Source of the DNA: Rathayibacter sp. SD072
Lineage (GTDB): Bacteria > Actinomycetota > Actinomycetes > Actinomycetales > Microbacteriaceae
Assembly: GCF_017355185.1 (NCBI RefSeq)
Contig: NZ_JADILJ010000002.1
Coordinates: forward strand, 1 to 64,000
DNA: 64,000 bases
Direction of reading: 5' to 3'
Every line of letters starts with the position of its first letter. The first letter of the stretch is position 1. The position numbers and the translations under genes are program-made. The notes beneath the pieces are model-generated. The model saw nothing but the letters and a program-made list of their open reading frames with translations. It did no database searches and was not told where the DNA came from. This document shows positions 56,017 through 64,000 of the stretch, in pieces.

Positions 56017-56676
56017 ATGAGTGAGCGTCCCGCGACGCCTGCCCGCTTCCTCGTCGTCCTGGACGCCGATTCCACTCTGCTGCAGGACGAGGTGATCGAG
56101 CTCCTCGCCGCTCACGCGGGATCCGAGGAGCAGGTCGCCGAGGTCACCGAGCGCGCCATGCGCGGCGAGATCGACTTCGGCGAGAGCCTGCGCGAGCGCG
56201 TCGCGACGCTGGCGGGCGTCCCCGAGAGCGTCTGCGCGAGCGTGCGGGCCGGACTGCGGGTCACGCCCGGGGTGCAGGAGCTGATCGCAGGAGTGCACGC
56301 GGCGGGCGGCCGGATCGGCGTCGTCTCCGGCGGGTTCCACGAGGTGCTCGATCCCGTCGCCGAGGAGCTCGGGCTCGACTACGCCCGGGCGAACCGCCTC
56401 GCCCAGCGCGACGGCGTGCTGACCGGAACGGTCGACGGGCCGGTCGTCGACGCCCACGCGAAAGCCGCGGCCCTCCTCGAGTGGGCGGCGGACGCCGGCG
56501 TCCCCGTCGGGCGGACCATCGCGATCGGCGACGGAGCGAACGACCTCGAGATGATGGCGACCGCCGCCCTCGCCGTCGCCTTCAACGCCAAGCCGCTGGT
56601 GCGCGAGCGCGCCGACCTGGTGGTGGACGGCATCGATCTCAGCCAGCTGCTGCCGGTCCTGGGCCTGCGGGGCTGA
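56017..56676 (+). CDS. serB: Phosphoserine phosphatase SerB
   Basis: This 219-residue HAD enzyme dephosphorylates phosphoserine in the last step of serine synthesis. Motif I is VVLDADSTLLQDEVIE, where an alanine replaces the more usual valine between the two Asp. Motif II is VVSGGFHEVL, lysine lies in VDAHAKAAAL, and motif III is AIGDGANDLEMM. The N-terminal ACT extension of some SerB proteins is absent. It follows glgC after 75 bp, and no promoter or strong SD is obvious. Confidence 0.9.
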   Translation: MSERPATPARFLVVLDADSTLLQDEVIELLAAHAGSEEQVAEVTERAMRGEIDFGESLRERVATLAGVPESVCASVRAGLRVTPGVQELIAGVHAAGGRIGVVSGGFHEVLDPVAEELGLDYARANRLAQRDGVLTGTVDGPVVDAHAKAAALLEWAADAGVPVGRTIAIGDGANDLEMMATAALAVAFNAKPLVRERADLVVDGIDLSQLLPVLGLRG

Positions 56677-56685
56677 GGGCGGGCG

Positions 56686-57462
56686 TCACGCTCCCGCGAG
56701 CGCGACGAGCGCGGCGCATCCGAGGGCGAGCGTCCAGCTGACGAGCGAGCCGACCAGGAAGTACTCGGCCTTCGAGCCGCGATCGCCGTCCCGGGAGATC
56801 TCGGGGAAGCGCACGATCCCCTTGGCTGCGAAGACGGCGCCGGCGAGCCCGATCGCACCGGACAGCGTGAGTCCGGCGACCAGGATCCGCTCGAGAGGAC
56901 CGATCGCGCGCCCGCCCCGGAGATCGGGCTGCGGCACCTCCTGCTCCGCTGGACGCGAGAAGCGGGCCCGGAGCGAGAAGCCGCGGCGGACGGTCGCGCG
57001 CTCGGTGCCCGGCACGGTCTCGCGGTGGAGGGCGGCCCGCACGATCACGTTCCCGGTCTCGAGCAGGAGCAGTGCGGCGCCGACGGCGAGGAGGACCTGC
57101 TCGAGCGACCGACCGCGAGCGGGAGGATCGAGAGCGGTCCAGGCGTCGACGAGGGGACCCTCGAGGCCGGGCGCGGCGCGGTCGACGACGGTGAGCGTGA
57201 GGACTGCGACCGCCAGGCCGACGACGGCTCGCACCCCTCCCGGCGGGCGGCGCCCGGCCTCGGTGGTGGAGACGAGGAGCCAGAGGGCGGCGAGGACCAC
57301 GACGACCGCCGCTCCGACGACCGGAGCACCCAGGCCCGCCACCGAGGCGACCACCGCCGCCGTGCCGAGGACGACGATCGCGACCGTCGCCGCCGTGCGG
57401 CCGAGGTGGGTGCGCAGCACATCCGACCCGCCGACCAGGACGAGCAGCAGGGCGGTCAGCAC
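56686..57462 (-). CDS. Membrane protein paired with SatD (DUF3307-like C-terminus)
   Basis: This 258-residue membrane protein has about seven hydrophobic segments. Its last 75 residues (IGPLERILVAGLTLSG, AAKGIVRFPEI, AEYFLVGSLVSW) closely resemble the C-terminus of DUF3307-type membrane proteins that are often encoded next to SatD. The N-terminal DUF3307 region seems diverged or reduced. The GTG start overlaps the SatD stop by 7 bp, so the two are a coupled pair. The function is unknown. It converges with serB. Confidence 0.75.
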   Translation of the reverse strand: MLTALLLVLVGGSDVLRTHLGRTAATVAIVVLGTAAVVASVAGLGAPVVGAAVVVVLAALWLLVSTTEAGRRPPGGVRAVVGLAVAVLTLTVVDRAAPGLEGPLVDAWTALDPPARGRSLEQVLLAVGAALLLLETGNVIVRAALHRETVPGTERATVRRGFSLRARFSRPAEQEVPQPDLRGGRAIGPLERILVAGLTLSGAIGLAGAVFAAKGIVRFPEISRDGDRGSKAEYFLVGSLVSWTLALGCAALVALAGA

Positions 57463-58097
57463 GCGTCCTCCAGCAGCCTCGACCCGGTGAGCAGAGCCTG
57501 CGCACCGGCCCGGCGCAGGGCCTGCGACACCGCGGACTGCGAGATCGACTCCTGCTCCGCAAGGACCCTCTGCGGGACCGCACGCGCGGTCCCGAGGACG
57601 AGCCGACGGTCCCGCGGGCTCAGGGGGGCGACGAGCGCGTCGCGCGCGAGCAGGTACGCGTTGACAGCGGCCTCCTCCGGACCCGGTGAGTCGGAGCCGA
57701 CGAACCATCCGCGGGCGGTGGGGACGGCGCCGTCCTCGAGCCGGTGCGCACGGTCGATCGCCTCTCTCGCCCGCCACCAGCCCGAACCGTCCTGCAGCCC
57801 TCCCGCGACCCCGGTCCCGATGACGCGGACCTCGCCTCGACCCAGACCGATACGGCAGTCGATTCCCGCCGGCAGCGAGAGCCGCGCCAGGAGGGTCGCC
57901 GCCAACGCCGACGGAAGGGTCGGGTAGACGGCCTGGAACTCGTCGCCCACCGTCGGGTGCAGCGGCTCGAGCGGGGGGACGGCCCGATCCACTTCGGCGA
58001 ATCCCCGCTCGACGTCCCGCTGGACGGCCTCGCGGTCCTCGATGCGGCGTGAATCGACCAGGTCGACCAGGACCGCGATGACCTCGGCTGCGCTCAT
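57456..58097 (-). CDS. SatD-family protein
   Basis: This 213-residue protein begins VIAVLVDLVDSRRIEDR, with LHPTVGDEFQAVYP (about 46) and RIGLGRGEVRVIG, all typical of the SatD family first linked to acid tolerance in streptococci. The C-terminal part (about 160-205, LAEQESISQSAVSQALRRAG) looks like a helix-turn-helix, so it may bind DNA. A 45-bp palindrome lies directly upstream and could be its own operator. Coupled to the membrane protein downstream. The molecular function is unproven. Confidence 0.82.
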   Translation of the reverse strand: MSAAEVIAVLVDLVDSRRIEDREAVQRDVERGFAEVDRAVPPLEPLHPTVGDEFQAVYPTLPSALAATLLARLSLPAGIDCRIGLGRGEVRVIGTGVAGGLQDGSGWWRAREAIDRAHRLEDGAVPTARGWFVGSDSPGPEEAAVNAYLLARDALVAPLSPRDRRLVLGTARAVPQRVLAEQESISQSAVSQALRRAGAQALLTGSRLLEDAC

Positions 58098-58100
58098 TGC

Positions 58101-58145
58101 ATCAGCTTAGGGCTGATATCGGACGGATATAAGCCCTGAACTGAT
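58101..58145. promoter_or_regulatory. Large imperfect palindrome upstream of satD
   Basis: Two 20-nt arms (58101-58120 and 58126-58145) match at 17 of 20 positions around the spacer GGACG. The core is AGGGCT-ATATC. It fills almost all of the 51-bp gap between fabG and satD, and it is clearly richer in A/T than its surroundings. It is probably an operator overlapping a TATATC/GATATC-type -10; a terminator role for fabG is the alternative. Confidence 0.65.
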
Positions 58146-58148
58146 GTG

Positions 58149-58859
58149 TCAGTGGCCCATCCCGAGACCGCCGTCGACGGGGATGACGGCTCCGGAGATG
58201 TACGCCGCCTCGTCCCCTGCGAGCCAGCGGGTGACCTTCGCCACCTCGCCCGCGGTCCCGTAGCGGCCGAGCGGGATGTTCTTCCGGTACTCGGCCTGCT
58301 GCTCGGCCGGCAGCTCCGCCGTCATATCGGTCTCGATGAACCCGGGCGCGACGACGTTCGCCGTGATGTTCCGGGCACCCAGCTCGCGGGTGAGCGACCG
58401 CGCGAATCCTACGAGGGCCGCCTTCGACGACGAGTAGTTGATCTGCCCGGGCGAGCCGTAGAGGCCCACGACGCTCGAGATCAGCACGACACGGCCGAAC
58501 CTCTGCTTGAGCATGCCCTTCGACGCGCGCTTGACGACCCGGAACGCGCCGGTGAGATTCGTGTCGAGGACCGAGGTGAAGTCCTCCTCGCTCATGCGCA
58601 GCAGGAGCGTGTCGCGGGTGATGCCCGCATTCGCGACGACGACCTCGACCGGGCCCAGCTCCGCCTCCACCTGGGTGAACGCGGCGTCGACGGAGGCGGA
58701 GTCGGTGACGTCGGCCACGACGGTGAGCGAGCCGGCCGGTCCCGAGCCGGAGCGGGCGGTGACCGCGACCCGGTGCCCCGCGGCGACGAACTCCTCGGCG
58801 ATCGCGTAGCCGATCCCTCGGTTGCCTCCGGTGACGAGGACGGTGCGGGGCGTGGTCAT
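58149..58859 (-). CDS. fabG: 3-oxoacyl-ACP reductase FabG-like SDR
   Basis: This 236-residue short-chain dehydrogenase has the NADP-binding VTGGNRGIGYAIA, the NAG motif VVANAGITRD, catalytic Ser in LISSVVGLYG and the YxxxK in INYSSSKAALVG. Family blocks point to FabG, which reduces beta-ketoacyl-ACP in fatty acid synthesis. Other SDR roles cannot be ruled out since no other fab gene is adjacent. A GGAGGGAC ribosome site lies just before the ATG, so this gene is leadered, unlike several neighbours. Confidence 0.88.
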   Translation of the reverse strand: MTTPRTVLVTGGNRGIGYAIAEEFVAAGHRVAVTARSGSGPAGSLTVVADVTDSASVDAAFTQVEAELGPVEVVVANAGITRDTLLLRMSEEDFTSVLDTNLTGAFRVVKRASKGMLKQRFGRVVLISSVVGLYGSPGQINYSSSKAALVGFARSLTRELGARNITANVVAPGFIETDMTAELPAEQQAEYRKNIPLGRYGTAGEVAKVTRWLAGDEAAYISGAVIPVDGGLGMGH

Positions 58860-58974
58860 GATGTCCCTCCTGCCGACGCGCAGGTGACGCCGGACGACCC
58901 GTACATCCTAGGGGCGACCTGCGCAACACATCCGGAGATCCCGCCCTCACCGCTCGGCTCCCGCGCGCGCGACG

Positions 58975-58980
58975 TAGGCT
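58975..58980 (+). promoter_or_regulatory. Candidate near-leaderless promoter (-10) of the DUF3099-SURF1 operon
   Basis: TAGGCT ends 9 nt before the GTG at 58990, with no Shine-Dalgarno. Confidence 0.4.
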
Positions 58981-58989
58981 TGTACAGCT

Positions 58990-59325
58990 GTGAAACCTCG
59001 CGAATCGCTCACCTCCCTCCCGCCGTCGCCGACCGCGGAGCGCCGCGCGCGCGCGATCAAGTACTCCATCGCGATGGGCATCCGCATGGTCTGCGTGATC
59101 TGCCTCATCTTCGCCCAGGGCTGGTGGCTCGCCTTCTTCGCGATCGGCGCCATCGTCCTCCCCTATTTCGCCGTGGTGCTCGCCAACGTGGGCGGGATCG
59201 GCGAGAGCGGGAACGTCCAGCGGCCCGGGGCGATCGTCCTCTCCCGCCCCGTGCCGCCCCCCGCGCCCGTGCCCGAGAGCAGCCCGAGCGCCGAGGGCGG
59301 CGAGCCGCCGGCGGACAGGCCGTGA
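58990..59325 (+). CDS. DUF3099-family membrane protein
   Basis: This 111-residue protein has two hydrophobic helices (about 28-48 and 50-70; MGIRMVCVICLIFAQGWWLA, AIVLPYFAVVLANVG) after a basic N-terminus, and a Pro/Glu-rich C-terminal tail. This matches DUF3099 of actinobacteria, a family without known function. The stop overlaps the next gene by 4 bp (GTGA), and SURF1 follows, suggesting a membrane/respiratory context. Confidence 0.82.
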   Translation: MKPRESLTSLPPSPTAERRARAIKYSIAMGIRMVCVICLIFAQGWWLAFFAIGAIVLPYFAVVLANVGGIGESGNVQRPGAIVLSRPVPPPAPVPESSPSAEGGEPPADRP

Positions 59326-59555
59326 TCCCGCTCGGCACGACGCCCGATCGGCACACCTGCTCGCGAGCAGGCTGCACCACGACGGCGACCTGGGCCGTAG
59401 AGTGGCGGAATCCGCGGATCCACGCGGAGGACCGGCGCAAGACCTGGCTCGCCTGCGGTGAGCACCTCGAGTTCCTCCGCGAGTTCCTCGCCGCACGGGA
59501 GTTCCCGCTCGAGGTGAGACCGCTCTACACGACCGACCGGGGGACGACGCGTTGA
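59322..59555 (+). CDS. Small Cys/His protein of unknown function
   Basis: This 77-residue protein has two cysteines in CSRAGCTTTATW, a later CGEHLEFL, and WRNPRIHAEDRRKTWLAC. The C-x4-C and C-x2-H pattern could bind a metal. It overlaps the gene on each side by 4 bp. Homologues are commonly found between DUF3099 and SURF1 genes in actinobacteria, where some are misannotated as acetone carboxylase; I see no basis for that name. A link to cytochrome oxidase assembly is only inferred from position. Confidence 0.72.
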   Translation: MIPLGTTPDRHTCSRAGCTTTATWAVEWRNPRIHAEDRRKTWLACGEHLEFLREFLAAREFPLEVRPLYTTDRGTTR

Positions 59556-60415
59556 CCGCTTCCGCGCCGAGGCCCTCCTGGAGGTTCGTCCTCTCCCGCC
59601 GCTGGTTCGGCTACCTCGCTCTCGCCGTGGTGTTCGCCGTCGCCTGCGTGCTGCTCTCGCGCTGGCAGGTCGCCCGACTGGACGAGGCCGCGACGACGAA
59701 CCGCCTGGTCACCGAGAACTGGACGGCCGATCCGGTTCCGCTGGACGGCCTGATCGGCCGCGGCGATCCGTGGGACGACGCCCTCGAATACCGGCCCGTC
59801 GAGGTGACGGGGGTGTACGAGACGCAGGACGAGACCCTCGTCCGCAACCGCCCGTACAACGGCAACCCCGGCTTCGAGGTGCTCACGCCGCTGCGGCTGG
59901 TCGACGGCAGCGTCTTCGTCGTTGATCGGGGCTGGGTCCCGGTCGGCCAGGAGCAGGACTCTCCGGATGCGGTGCCCGCTCCGCCGGAGGGCGAGGTGAC
60001 GGTCACTGCGCGGCTCAAGCCGAGCGAGGGCCGCATCGAGGGCCGCTCGGCTCCCGCGGGGCAGATCGCGACCATCCAGCTCGAGGACCTCGGCGCCCAG
60101 CTGGACGAGCCCGTCCGCACAAGTGCGTTCGGCCTGCTCGTCGCGGAGGTTCCGCAACCGATCGACACTCCGCCGCTCGCCGAGCTGAAGCCGGTCGCCG
60201 ACGAGGGACTGCACATCAGCTACGCCATCCAGTGGGTGCTGTTCGCCCTCATGGGCTTCGGCGGTCTCGGCTGGGCGGTGCGGCACGAGTACCGACTGCG
60301 CAACGCCGACGATCCCGAGGTCGTCGCCGCGGAGCAGCGGCGGGAGCAACGGCGCCTCAAGCGCGGCCGCAGCGACGCCGAGATCGAGGACGAGCTCCTC
60401 GACGCGCGCCGCTGA
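59552..60415 (+). CDS. SURF1-family cytochrome oxidase assembly protein
   Basis: This 287-residue protein has a first membrane helix at about 18-36 (WFGYLALAVVFAVACVLLSRWQ), a large extracytoplasmic domain, and a second helix at about 225-245 (ISYAIQWVLFALMGFGG). The SURF1 motifs YRPVEVTGVYE and VDRGWVPVG are present. SURF1 helps insert heme a into the aa3 oxidase. The C-terminal tail is charged. The start is TTG at 59552, overlapping the previous stop (TTGA). Confidence 0.9.
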   Translation: MTASAPRPSWRFVLSRRWFGYLALAVVFAVACVLLSRWQVARLDEAATTNRLVTENWTADPVPLDGLIGRGDPWDDALEYRPVEVTGVYETQDETLVRNRPYNGNPGFEVLTPLRLVDGSVFVVDRGWVPVGQEQDSPDAVPAPPEGEVTVTARLKPSEGRIEGRSAPAGQIATIQLEDLGAQLDEPVRTSAFGLLVAEVPQPIDTPPLAELKPVADEGLHISYAIQWVLFALMGFGGLGWAVRHEYRLRNADDPEVVAAEQRREQRRLKRGRSDAEIEDELLDARR

Positions 60416-60454
60416 CCCCGTCCGCTCGGCGGGACCGGCGGGCGCGGGCCGTTC

Positions 60455-62053
60455 TCAGGCCAGCATGATCAGGTCGAGGTAGTCCGAGGTCCAGTGGTCC
60501 TCGGTGCCCTCGGGCATGATGAGCACCCGCTCGGGGTTCAGCGCCTCGACGGCGCCCTCGTCGTGGCTGACCAGGACGACCGCTCCCTCGTAGTGCGCCA
60601 GTGCGTCGAGGATCTCGTCGCGACTCGCAGGGTCGAGGTTGTTGGTCGGCTCGTCCAGCAGCAGCACGTTGGCGCCCGAGACGACGATCATCGCGAGCGC
60701 GAGCCGGGTCTTCTCCCCGCCCGAGAGCACGCCCGCCGGCTTGTGGGAGTCGTCGCCCGTGAACAGGAACGAGCCGAGCACGCGGCGCGCCTCGGTCTCG
60801 GTGAGGTTCGGGCTGCTCGACACCATGTTCTCGAGCACCGAGCGCTTCACATCGATGGTCTCGTGCTCCTGCGCGTAGTACCCGATGCGCAGCCCGTGGC
60901 CCGCCTCGATGACTCCGGTGTCCGGGGCGTCCACGCCTCCGAGGATCCGGAGCAGGGTGGTCTTGCCCGCGCCGTTCAGACCCAGGATCACGACCTTCGA
61001 GCCGCGGTCGATCGCCAGATCGACAGCGGTGAAGATCTCGAGCGAGCCGTAGCTCTTCGAGAGGTTCTCCGCCTGCAGCGGGGTGCGGCCGCAGGGCATC
61101 GGAGTCGGGAAGCGCAGCTTCGCGACACGATCGACGGCGCGCACCTCCTCGAGGCCGCTCATCATCTTCTCGGCGCGCGCCACCATCTGGTGCGCAGCGG
61201 CGGCCTTCGACGCCTTCGCCCCGAAGCGGGCCGCCTGGAGCTGCAGTGCACCGGCCTTCTTCTCGACGTTGGCGCGCTCCTTCTTGCGGCGCTCCTCGTC
61301 GGCGGCGCGCTGGCGCTGGTAGTTCTTCCAGTTCATGTTGTAGACGTCGATGACCTGGCGGTTGGCGTCGAGGTAGAACACGCGGTTGACCGTCTCGCCG
61401 ACGAGCTCGATGTCGTGGCTGATGACGATGAATCCGCCGCGGTAGTTCTTGAGGAACTCCCGCAGCCAGACGACGGAGTCCGCATCGAGGTGGTTGGTCG
61501 GCTCGTCGAGGATCAGGGTGCTGGCGTCCGAGAAGAGGATGCGCGCGAGCTCGATGCGCCGGCGCTGTCCGCCCGACAGCGTCTTCAACGGCTGGTCGAG
61601 GATCCGGTCGGGCAGGTTGAGGTTGCTCGCGATGGAGGCGGCCTCCGCCTCGGCCGCATACCCGCCCAATGCGAGGAAGCGGTCGGTGAGGTTGCCGTAC
61701 TTCTTCATGCCCGCCGCGCTCACGGCCGGGTCGCTGCTCGACATCGCCTCGGTCGCCTCCGTCATGCCGACCACCAGCGACCCGAGGCCGCGGGCGTCGA
61801 GGATGCGCGTGCGGGCCAGCTCCTCCGGGTCACCGGAGCGCGGGTCCTGCGGGAGGTACCCGATCTCGCCGCCGCGGTCGACCGTGCCCTTCGCGGCGAT
61901 CAGATCGCCCGCGAGGACCTTCGTCAGCGTCGTCTTCCCCGCTCCGTTGCGGCCGACGAGGCCCACCTTGTCGCCGTCGCCCACCCGGAAGGAGACGTTC
62001 TCCATCAGGAGTCGGGCGCCGACTCGGAGTTCGAGATCGTGCACGCTCAGCAC
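60455..62053 (-). CDS. ABC-F family ATPase
   Basis: This 532-residue protein has two ABC ATPase domains and no membrane part. Domain 1 has GLVGRNGAGKTTLTKVL, TLSGGQRRRIELARI and LILDEPTNHLD. Domain 2 has ILGLNGAGKTTLLRIL, VLSGGEKTRLALAM and LLLDEPTNNLD. The linker between them is basic and helical (KNYQRQRAADEERRKKERANVEKK), as in ABC-F proteins that act on the ribosome. A role in ribosome rescue or antibiotic resistance is possible but unproven. The GTG start is inside a 13-bp palindrome. Confidence 0.92.
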   Translation of the reverse strand: MLSVHDLELRVGARLLMENVSFRVGDGDKVGLVGRNGAGKTTLTKVLAGDLIAAKGTVDRGGEIGYLPQDPRSGDPEELARTRILDARGLGSLVVGMTEATEAMSSSDPAVSAAGMKKYGNLTDRFLALGGYAAEAEAASIASNLNLPDRILDQPLKTLSGGQRRRIELARILFSDASTLILDEPTNHLDADSVVWLREFLKNYRGGFIVISHDIELVGETVNRVFYLDANRQVIDVYNMNWKNYQRQRAADEERRKKERANVEKKAGALQLQAARFGAKASKAAAAHQMVARAEKMMSGLEEVRAVDRVAKLRFPTPMPCGRTPLQAENLSKSYGSLEIFTAVDLAIDRGSKVVILGLNGAGKTTLLRILGGVDAPDTGVIEAGHGLRIGYYAQEHETIDVKRSVLENMVSSSPNLTETEARRVLGSFLFTGDDSHKPAGVLSGGEKTRLALAMIVVSGANVLLLDEPTNNLDPASRDEILDALAHYEGAVVLVSHDEGAVEALNPERVLIMPEGTEDHWTSDYLDLIMLA

Positions 62054-62060
62054 AGTGCTG
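62048..62060 (-). promoter_or_regulatory. Palindrome covering the ABC-F start codon
   Basis: CAGCAC-T-GTGCTG on the minus strand contains the GTG start in its 3' arm. A second 6-bp hairpin (62069-62083, CGCCAA/TTGGCG) is just upstream. These could limit translation initiation. Confidence 0.4.
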
Positions 62061-62130
62061 TCCGTTCTCGCCAAGAATTGGCGGTCGCTTCGGGAGGTCT
62101 GGGGCAAAGGGCCGCGATGCGGCAGCCCCC

Positions 62131-62137
62131 TAGTATA
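62131..62137. promoter_or_regulatory. Candidate -10 elements of ABC-F (minus) and bioY (plus)
   Basis: TAGTATA reads TATACT on the minus strand (62132-62137), a strong -10 for the ABC-F gene with a leader of about 75 nt. On the plus strand, TAGTAT (62131-62136) could serve bioY. It is a rare A/T-rich spot in the region. Confidence 0.4.
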
Positions 62138-62244
62138 TTTCCTGAGCCGCGGAGCGGGTTCACGTCCGCTCAGCGCGGACGGCGGCCCCGTCCTCGGCCG
62201 CTCTCGTTCCCCGCTCCTGCGCGACACGGCCTTTGGAGACACCC

Positions 62245-62850
62245 ATGTCCAGCTATTCGCTCGCTCCGTCGCGACCGGTCCTCGCCGACCGCCTGTTCGC
62301 GCGCTCGATCGTCACCGATCTCGTCCTCGTCGTCGCCGCGGCGGCGCTCACCGCCGGGATGGCGCAGCTCTACATCCCGATGTGGCCCGTGCCGATCACG
62401 GGGCAGACGTTCGCCGTGCTGCTCGTGGGCACCACGCTCGGCGCCGTCCGCGGCGCCCTCTCGATGGGCGTCTACGCCCTCGTCGGCGCTCTCGGAGTCC
62501 CGGTCTTCACGGAGGGCTCGAGCGGCTGGGCCGTCCTCGCCGGCCCGACGGGCGGGTACATCGTCGGTTTCGTCCTCGCCGCGATCGTGACCGGGTGGCT
62601 CGCGCAGCGGCAGTGGGACCGCCGCGTGGTCGGCACGCTCGTCACCTTCCTCGCCGGAACGGCGACCATCTACCTCGTCGGTCTCCCCTGGCTGGCGACC
62701 GCGCTGGGCTCGCTCGGCTACCCGGCCGATCTCGGCTCGGTGCTGAACGCCGGGCTCGTGCCGTTCCTGGTGGGCGACGCCCTCAAGATCCTCGTCGCCG
62801 CGGCCCTGCTGCCGACCACCTGGGCGCTGCTGCGCCGCCGCTCGAGCTGA
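62245..62850 (+). CDS. bioY: Biotin transporter BioY
   Basis: This 201-residue membrane protein is a BioY S-component. It has about six helices, with the motif YIPMWPVPITGQTFAVLLVG early and the GPTGGYIVGFVLAA signature in the middle, both typical of BioY. No bioM/bioN ATPase or permease is adjacent; it may use a shared ECF module or work alone. ATG 62245 has a GGAG site at 62235. A perfect hairpin follows the gene. Confidence 0.92.
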   Translation: MSSYSLAPSRPVLADRLFARSIVTDLVLVVAAAALTAGMAQLYIPMWPVPITGQTFAVLLVGTTLGAVRGALSMGVYALVGALGVPVFTEGSSGWAVLAGPTGGYIVGFVLAAIVTGWLAQRQWDRRVVGTLVTFLAGTATIYLVGLPWLATALGSLGYPADLGSVLNAGLVPFLVGDALKILVAAALLPTTWALLRRRSS

Positions 62851-62860
62851 GCGCTCGGCG

Positions 62861-62909
62861 GGTACGGCGAAGGGCCGGGAGGATCATCCTCCCGGCCCTT
62901 CGCCGTACC
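62861..62909. terminator. Bidirectional terminator between bioY and sufT
   Basis: Two perfect 23-bp arms (62861-62883 and 62887-62909) around the loop TCA lie between the convergent bioY and sufT genes. Either strand can form it. Confidence 0.85.
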
Positions 62910-62912
62910 GCC

Positions 62913-63245
62913 TCAGATCGAGAAGCCGAGCGCGCGCATCATGTCGCGGCCGTCGTCCGTGATCCGCTCGGGACCCCACGGCGGCATCCAGACCCAGTTG
63001 ATCCGGAACGCCTCGACGATGCCGTCGAGCGACTCGGCGGTCTGCTCCTCGAGCACATCGGTCAGCGGGCAGCCCGCCGACGTGAGCGTCATGTGGATGA
63101 CCAGGGCGTCGTTCTCGTCGTCCCAGCCGAGGTCGTAGATCAGGCCCAGGTCGACGACGTTGATCCCGAGCTCGGGATCCATGACGTCCTTGAGGGCCTC
63201 CTCGACCTGGTCGAAGAGCTTCGGCTCGAGCGTCGTGACGGCCAT
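62913..63245 (-). CDS. sufT: SufT-like iron-sulfur assembly protein (MIP18/DUF59)
   Basis: This 110-residue protein has the DUF59 core: EALKDVMDPELGINVVDLGLIYD, then MTLTSAGCPLTDVLEEQ with the conserved Cys, and WVWMPPWGPERIT. It helps iron-sulfur cluster maturation, and its position 2 bp after sufC fits the suf operon. ATG at 63245. The downstream end is closed by the strong terminator, so it is the last gene of the operon. Confidence 0.93.
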   Translation of the reverse strand: MAVTTLEPKLFDQVEEALKDVMDPELGINVVDLGLIYDLGWDDENDALVIHMTLTSAGCPLTDVLEEQTAESLDGIVEAFRINWVWMPPWGPERITDDGRDMMRALGFSI

Positions 63246-63247
63246 GG

Positions 63248-64000
<753 letters not shown>

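Noticed and set aside
59322-59555. Acetone carboxylase annotation for the small protein before SURF1
   Set aside because: 77 residues cannot encode that enzyme and no related motif is visible; the name is a known propagated misannotation.

Overview
The window is chromosomal DNA of a high-GC Gram-positive actinobacterium, most likely a member of the Microbacteriaceae. The family is an inference from gene content; genus cannot be fixed by reading alone. Supporting genes are RbpA, mycothiol ligase MshC, PafB/PafC, the Ski2-like helicase HelY, GlgX-TreY-TreZ, the actinobacterial GlgA/GlgC pair, a zinc-free type B L31, and the ImuA'-ImuB-DnaE2 mutasome. Coding density is very high. Many neighbours overlap by 4 bp (ATGA or GTGA), and there is no gene-free stretch longer than about 300 bp. 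I see no rRNA, CRISPR array, insertion sequence, integrase or phage gene. One tRNA, Leu(GAG), is present.

Layout. 0-2.7 kb: NfeD and stomatin-type membrane proteins, a glycerophosphodiester phosphodiesterase, and RbpA behind a SigR-like promoter. 2.7-12.9 kb (minus strand): a ten-gene run HAD hydrolase, trmI, FKBP lipoprotein, pafB, pafC, small membrane protein, tatA, tatC, helY, lnt. It matches the actinobacterial trmI-to-helY order but has no pup-proteasome genes between trmI and pafB. 13-17.5 kb: PAC2 protein, mshC, uppP and an M20 peptidase. 17.5-20 kb: tRNA-Leu, an alpha/beta hydrolase and a luciferase-like monooxygenase.

20.2-24.3 kb: an accessory-looking operon with a DMT transporter, a GNAT acetyltransferase, argH and a cyanobacterial-style argG. 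The argH carries an in-frame TGA at an expected tryptophan position. 24.4-26.9 kb: a SIMPL-domain protein, an unknown small protein and a divergent glutamate 5-kinase-like protein. 27-33.3 kb: the SOS mutagenesis cassette imuA'-imuB-dnaE2 plus a small unknown gene, headed by a perfect actinobacterial LexA box.

33.4-39.8 kb (minus): glgX-treY-treZ, converting glycogen or maltodextrin to trehalose. TreS lies at 48.9 kb and glgA/glgC at 53.4-55.9 kb, so glycogen synthesis and two routes to trehalose lie within 23 kb. The stretches between hold a RadD-like helicase, SGNH hydrolase, D,D-carboxypeptidase, SpoU methyltransferase, sirtuin, phosphatase, glycosyltransferase, hydrolase, DnaQ-like exonuclease, YdeI protein, L31 and an ABC ATPase. 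56-64 kb: serB, a SatD/membrane-protein pair behind a large palindrome, fabG, a DUF3099/unknown/SURF1 operon, an ABC-F protein, bioY, sufT and an edge-truncated sufC.

A recurring regulatory theme is a TANNNT hexamer ending 6-9 nt before a start codon that lacks a Shine-Dalgarno sequence. This suggests leaderless mRNAs for about a dozen genes.
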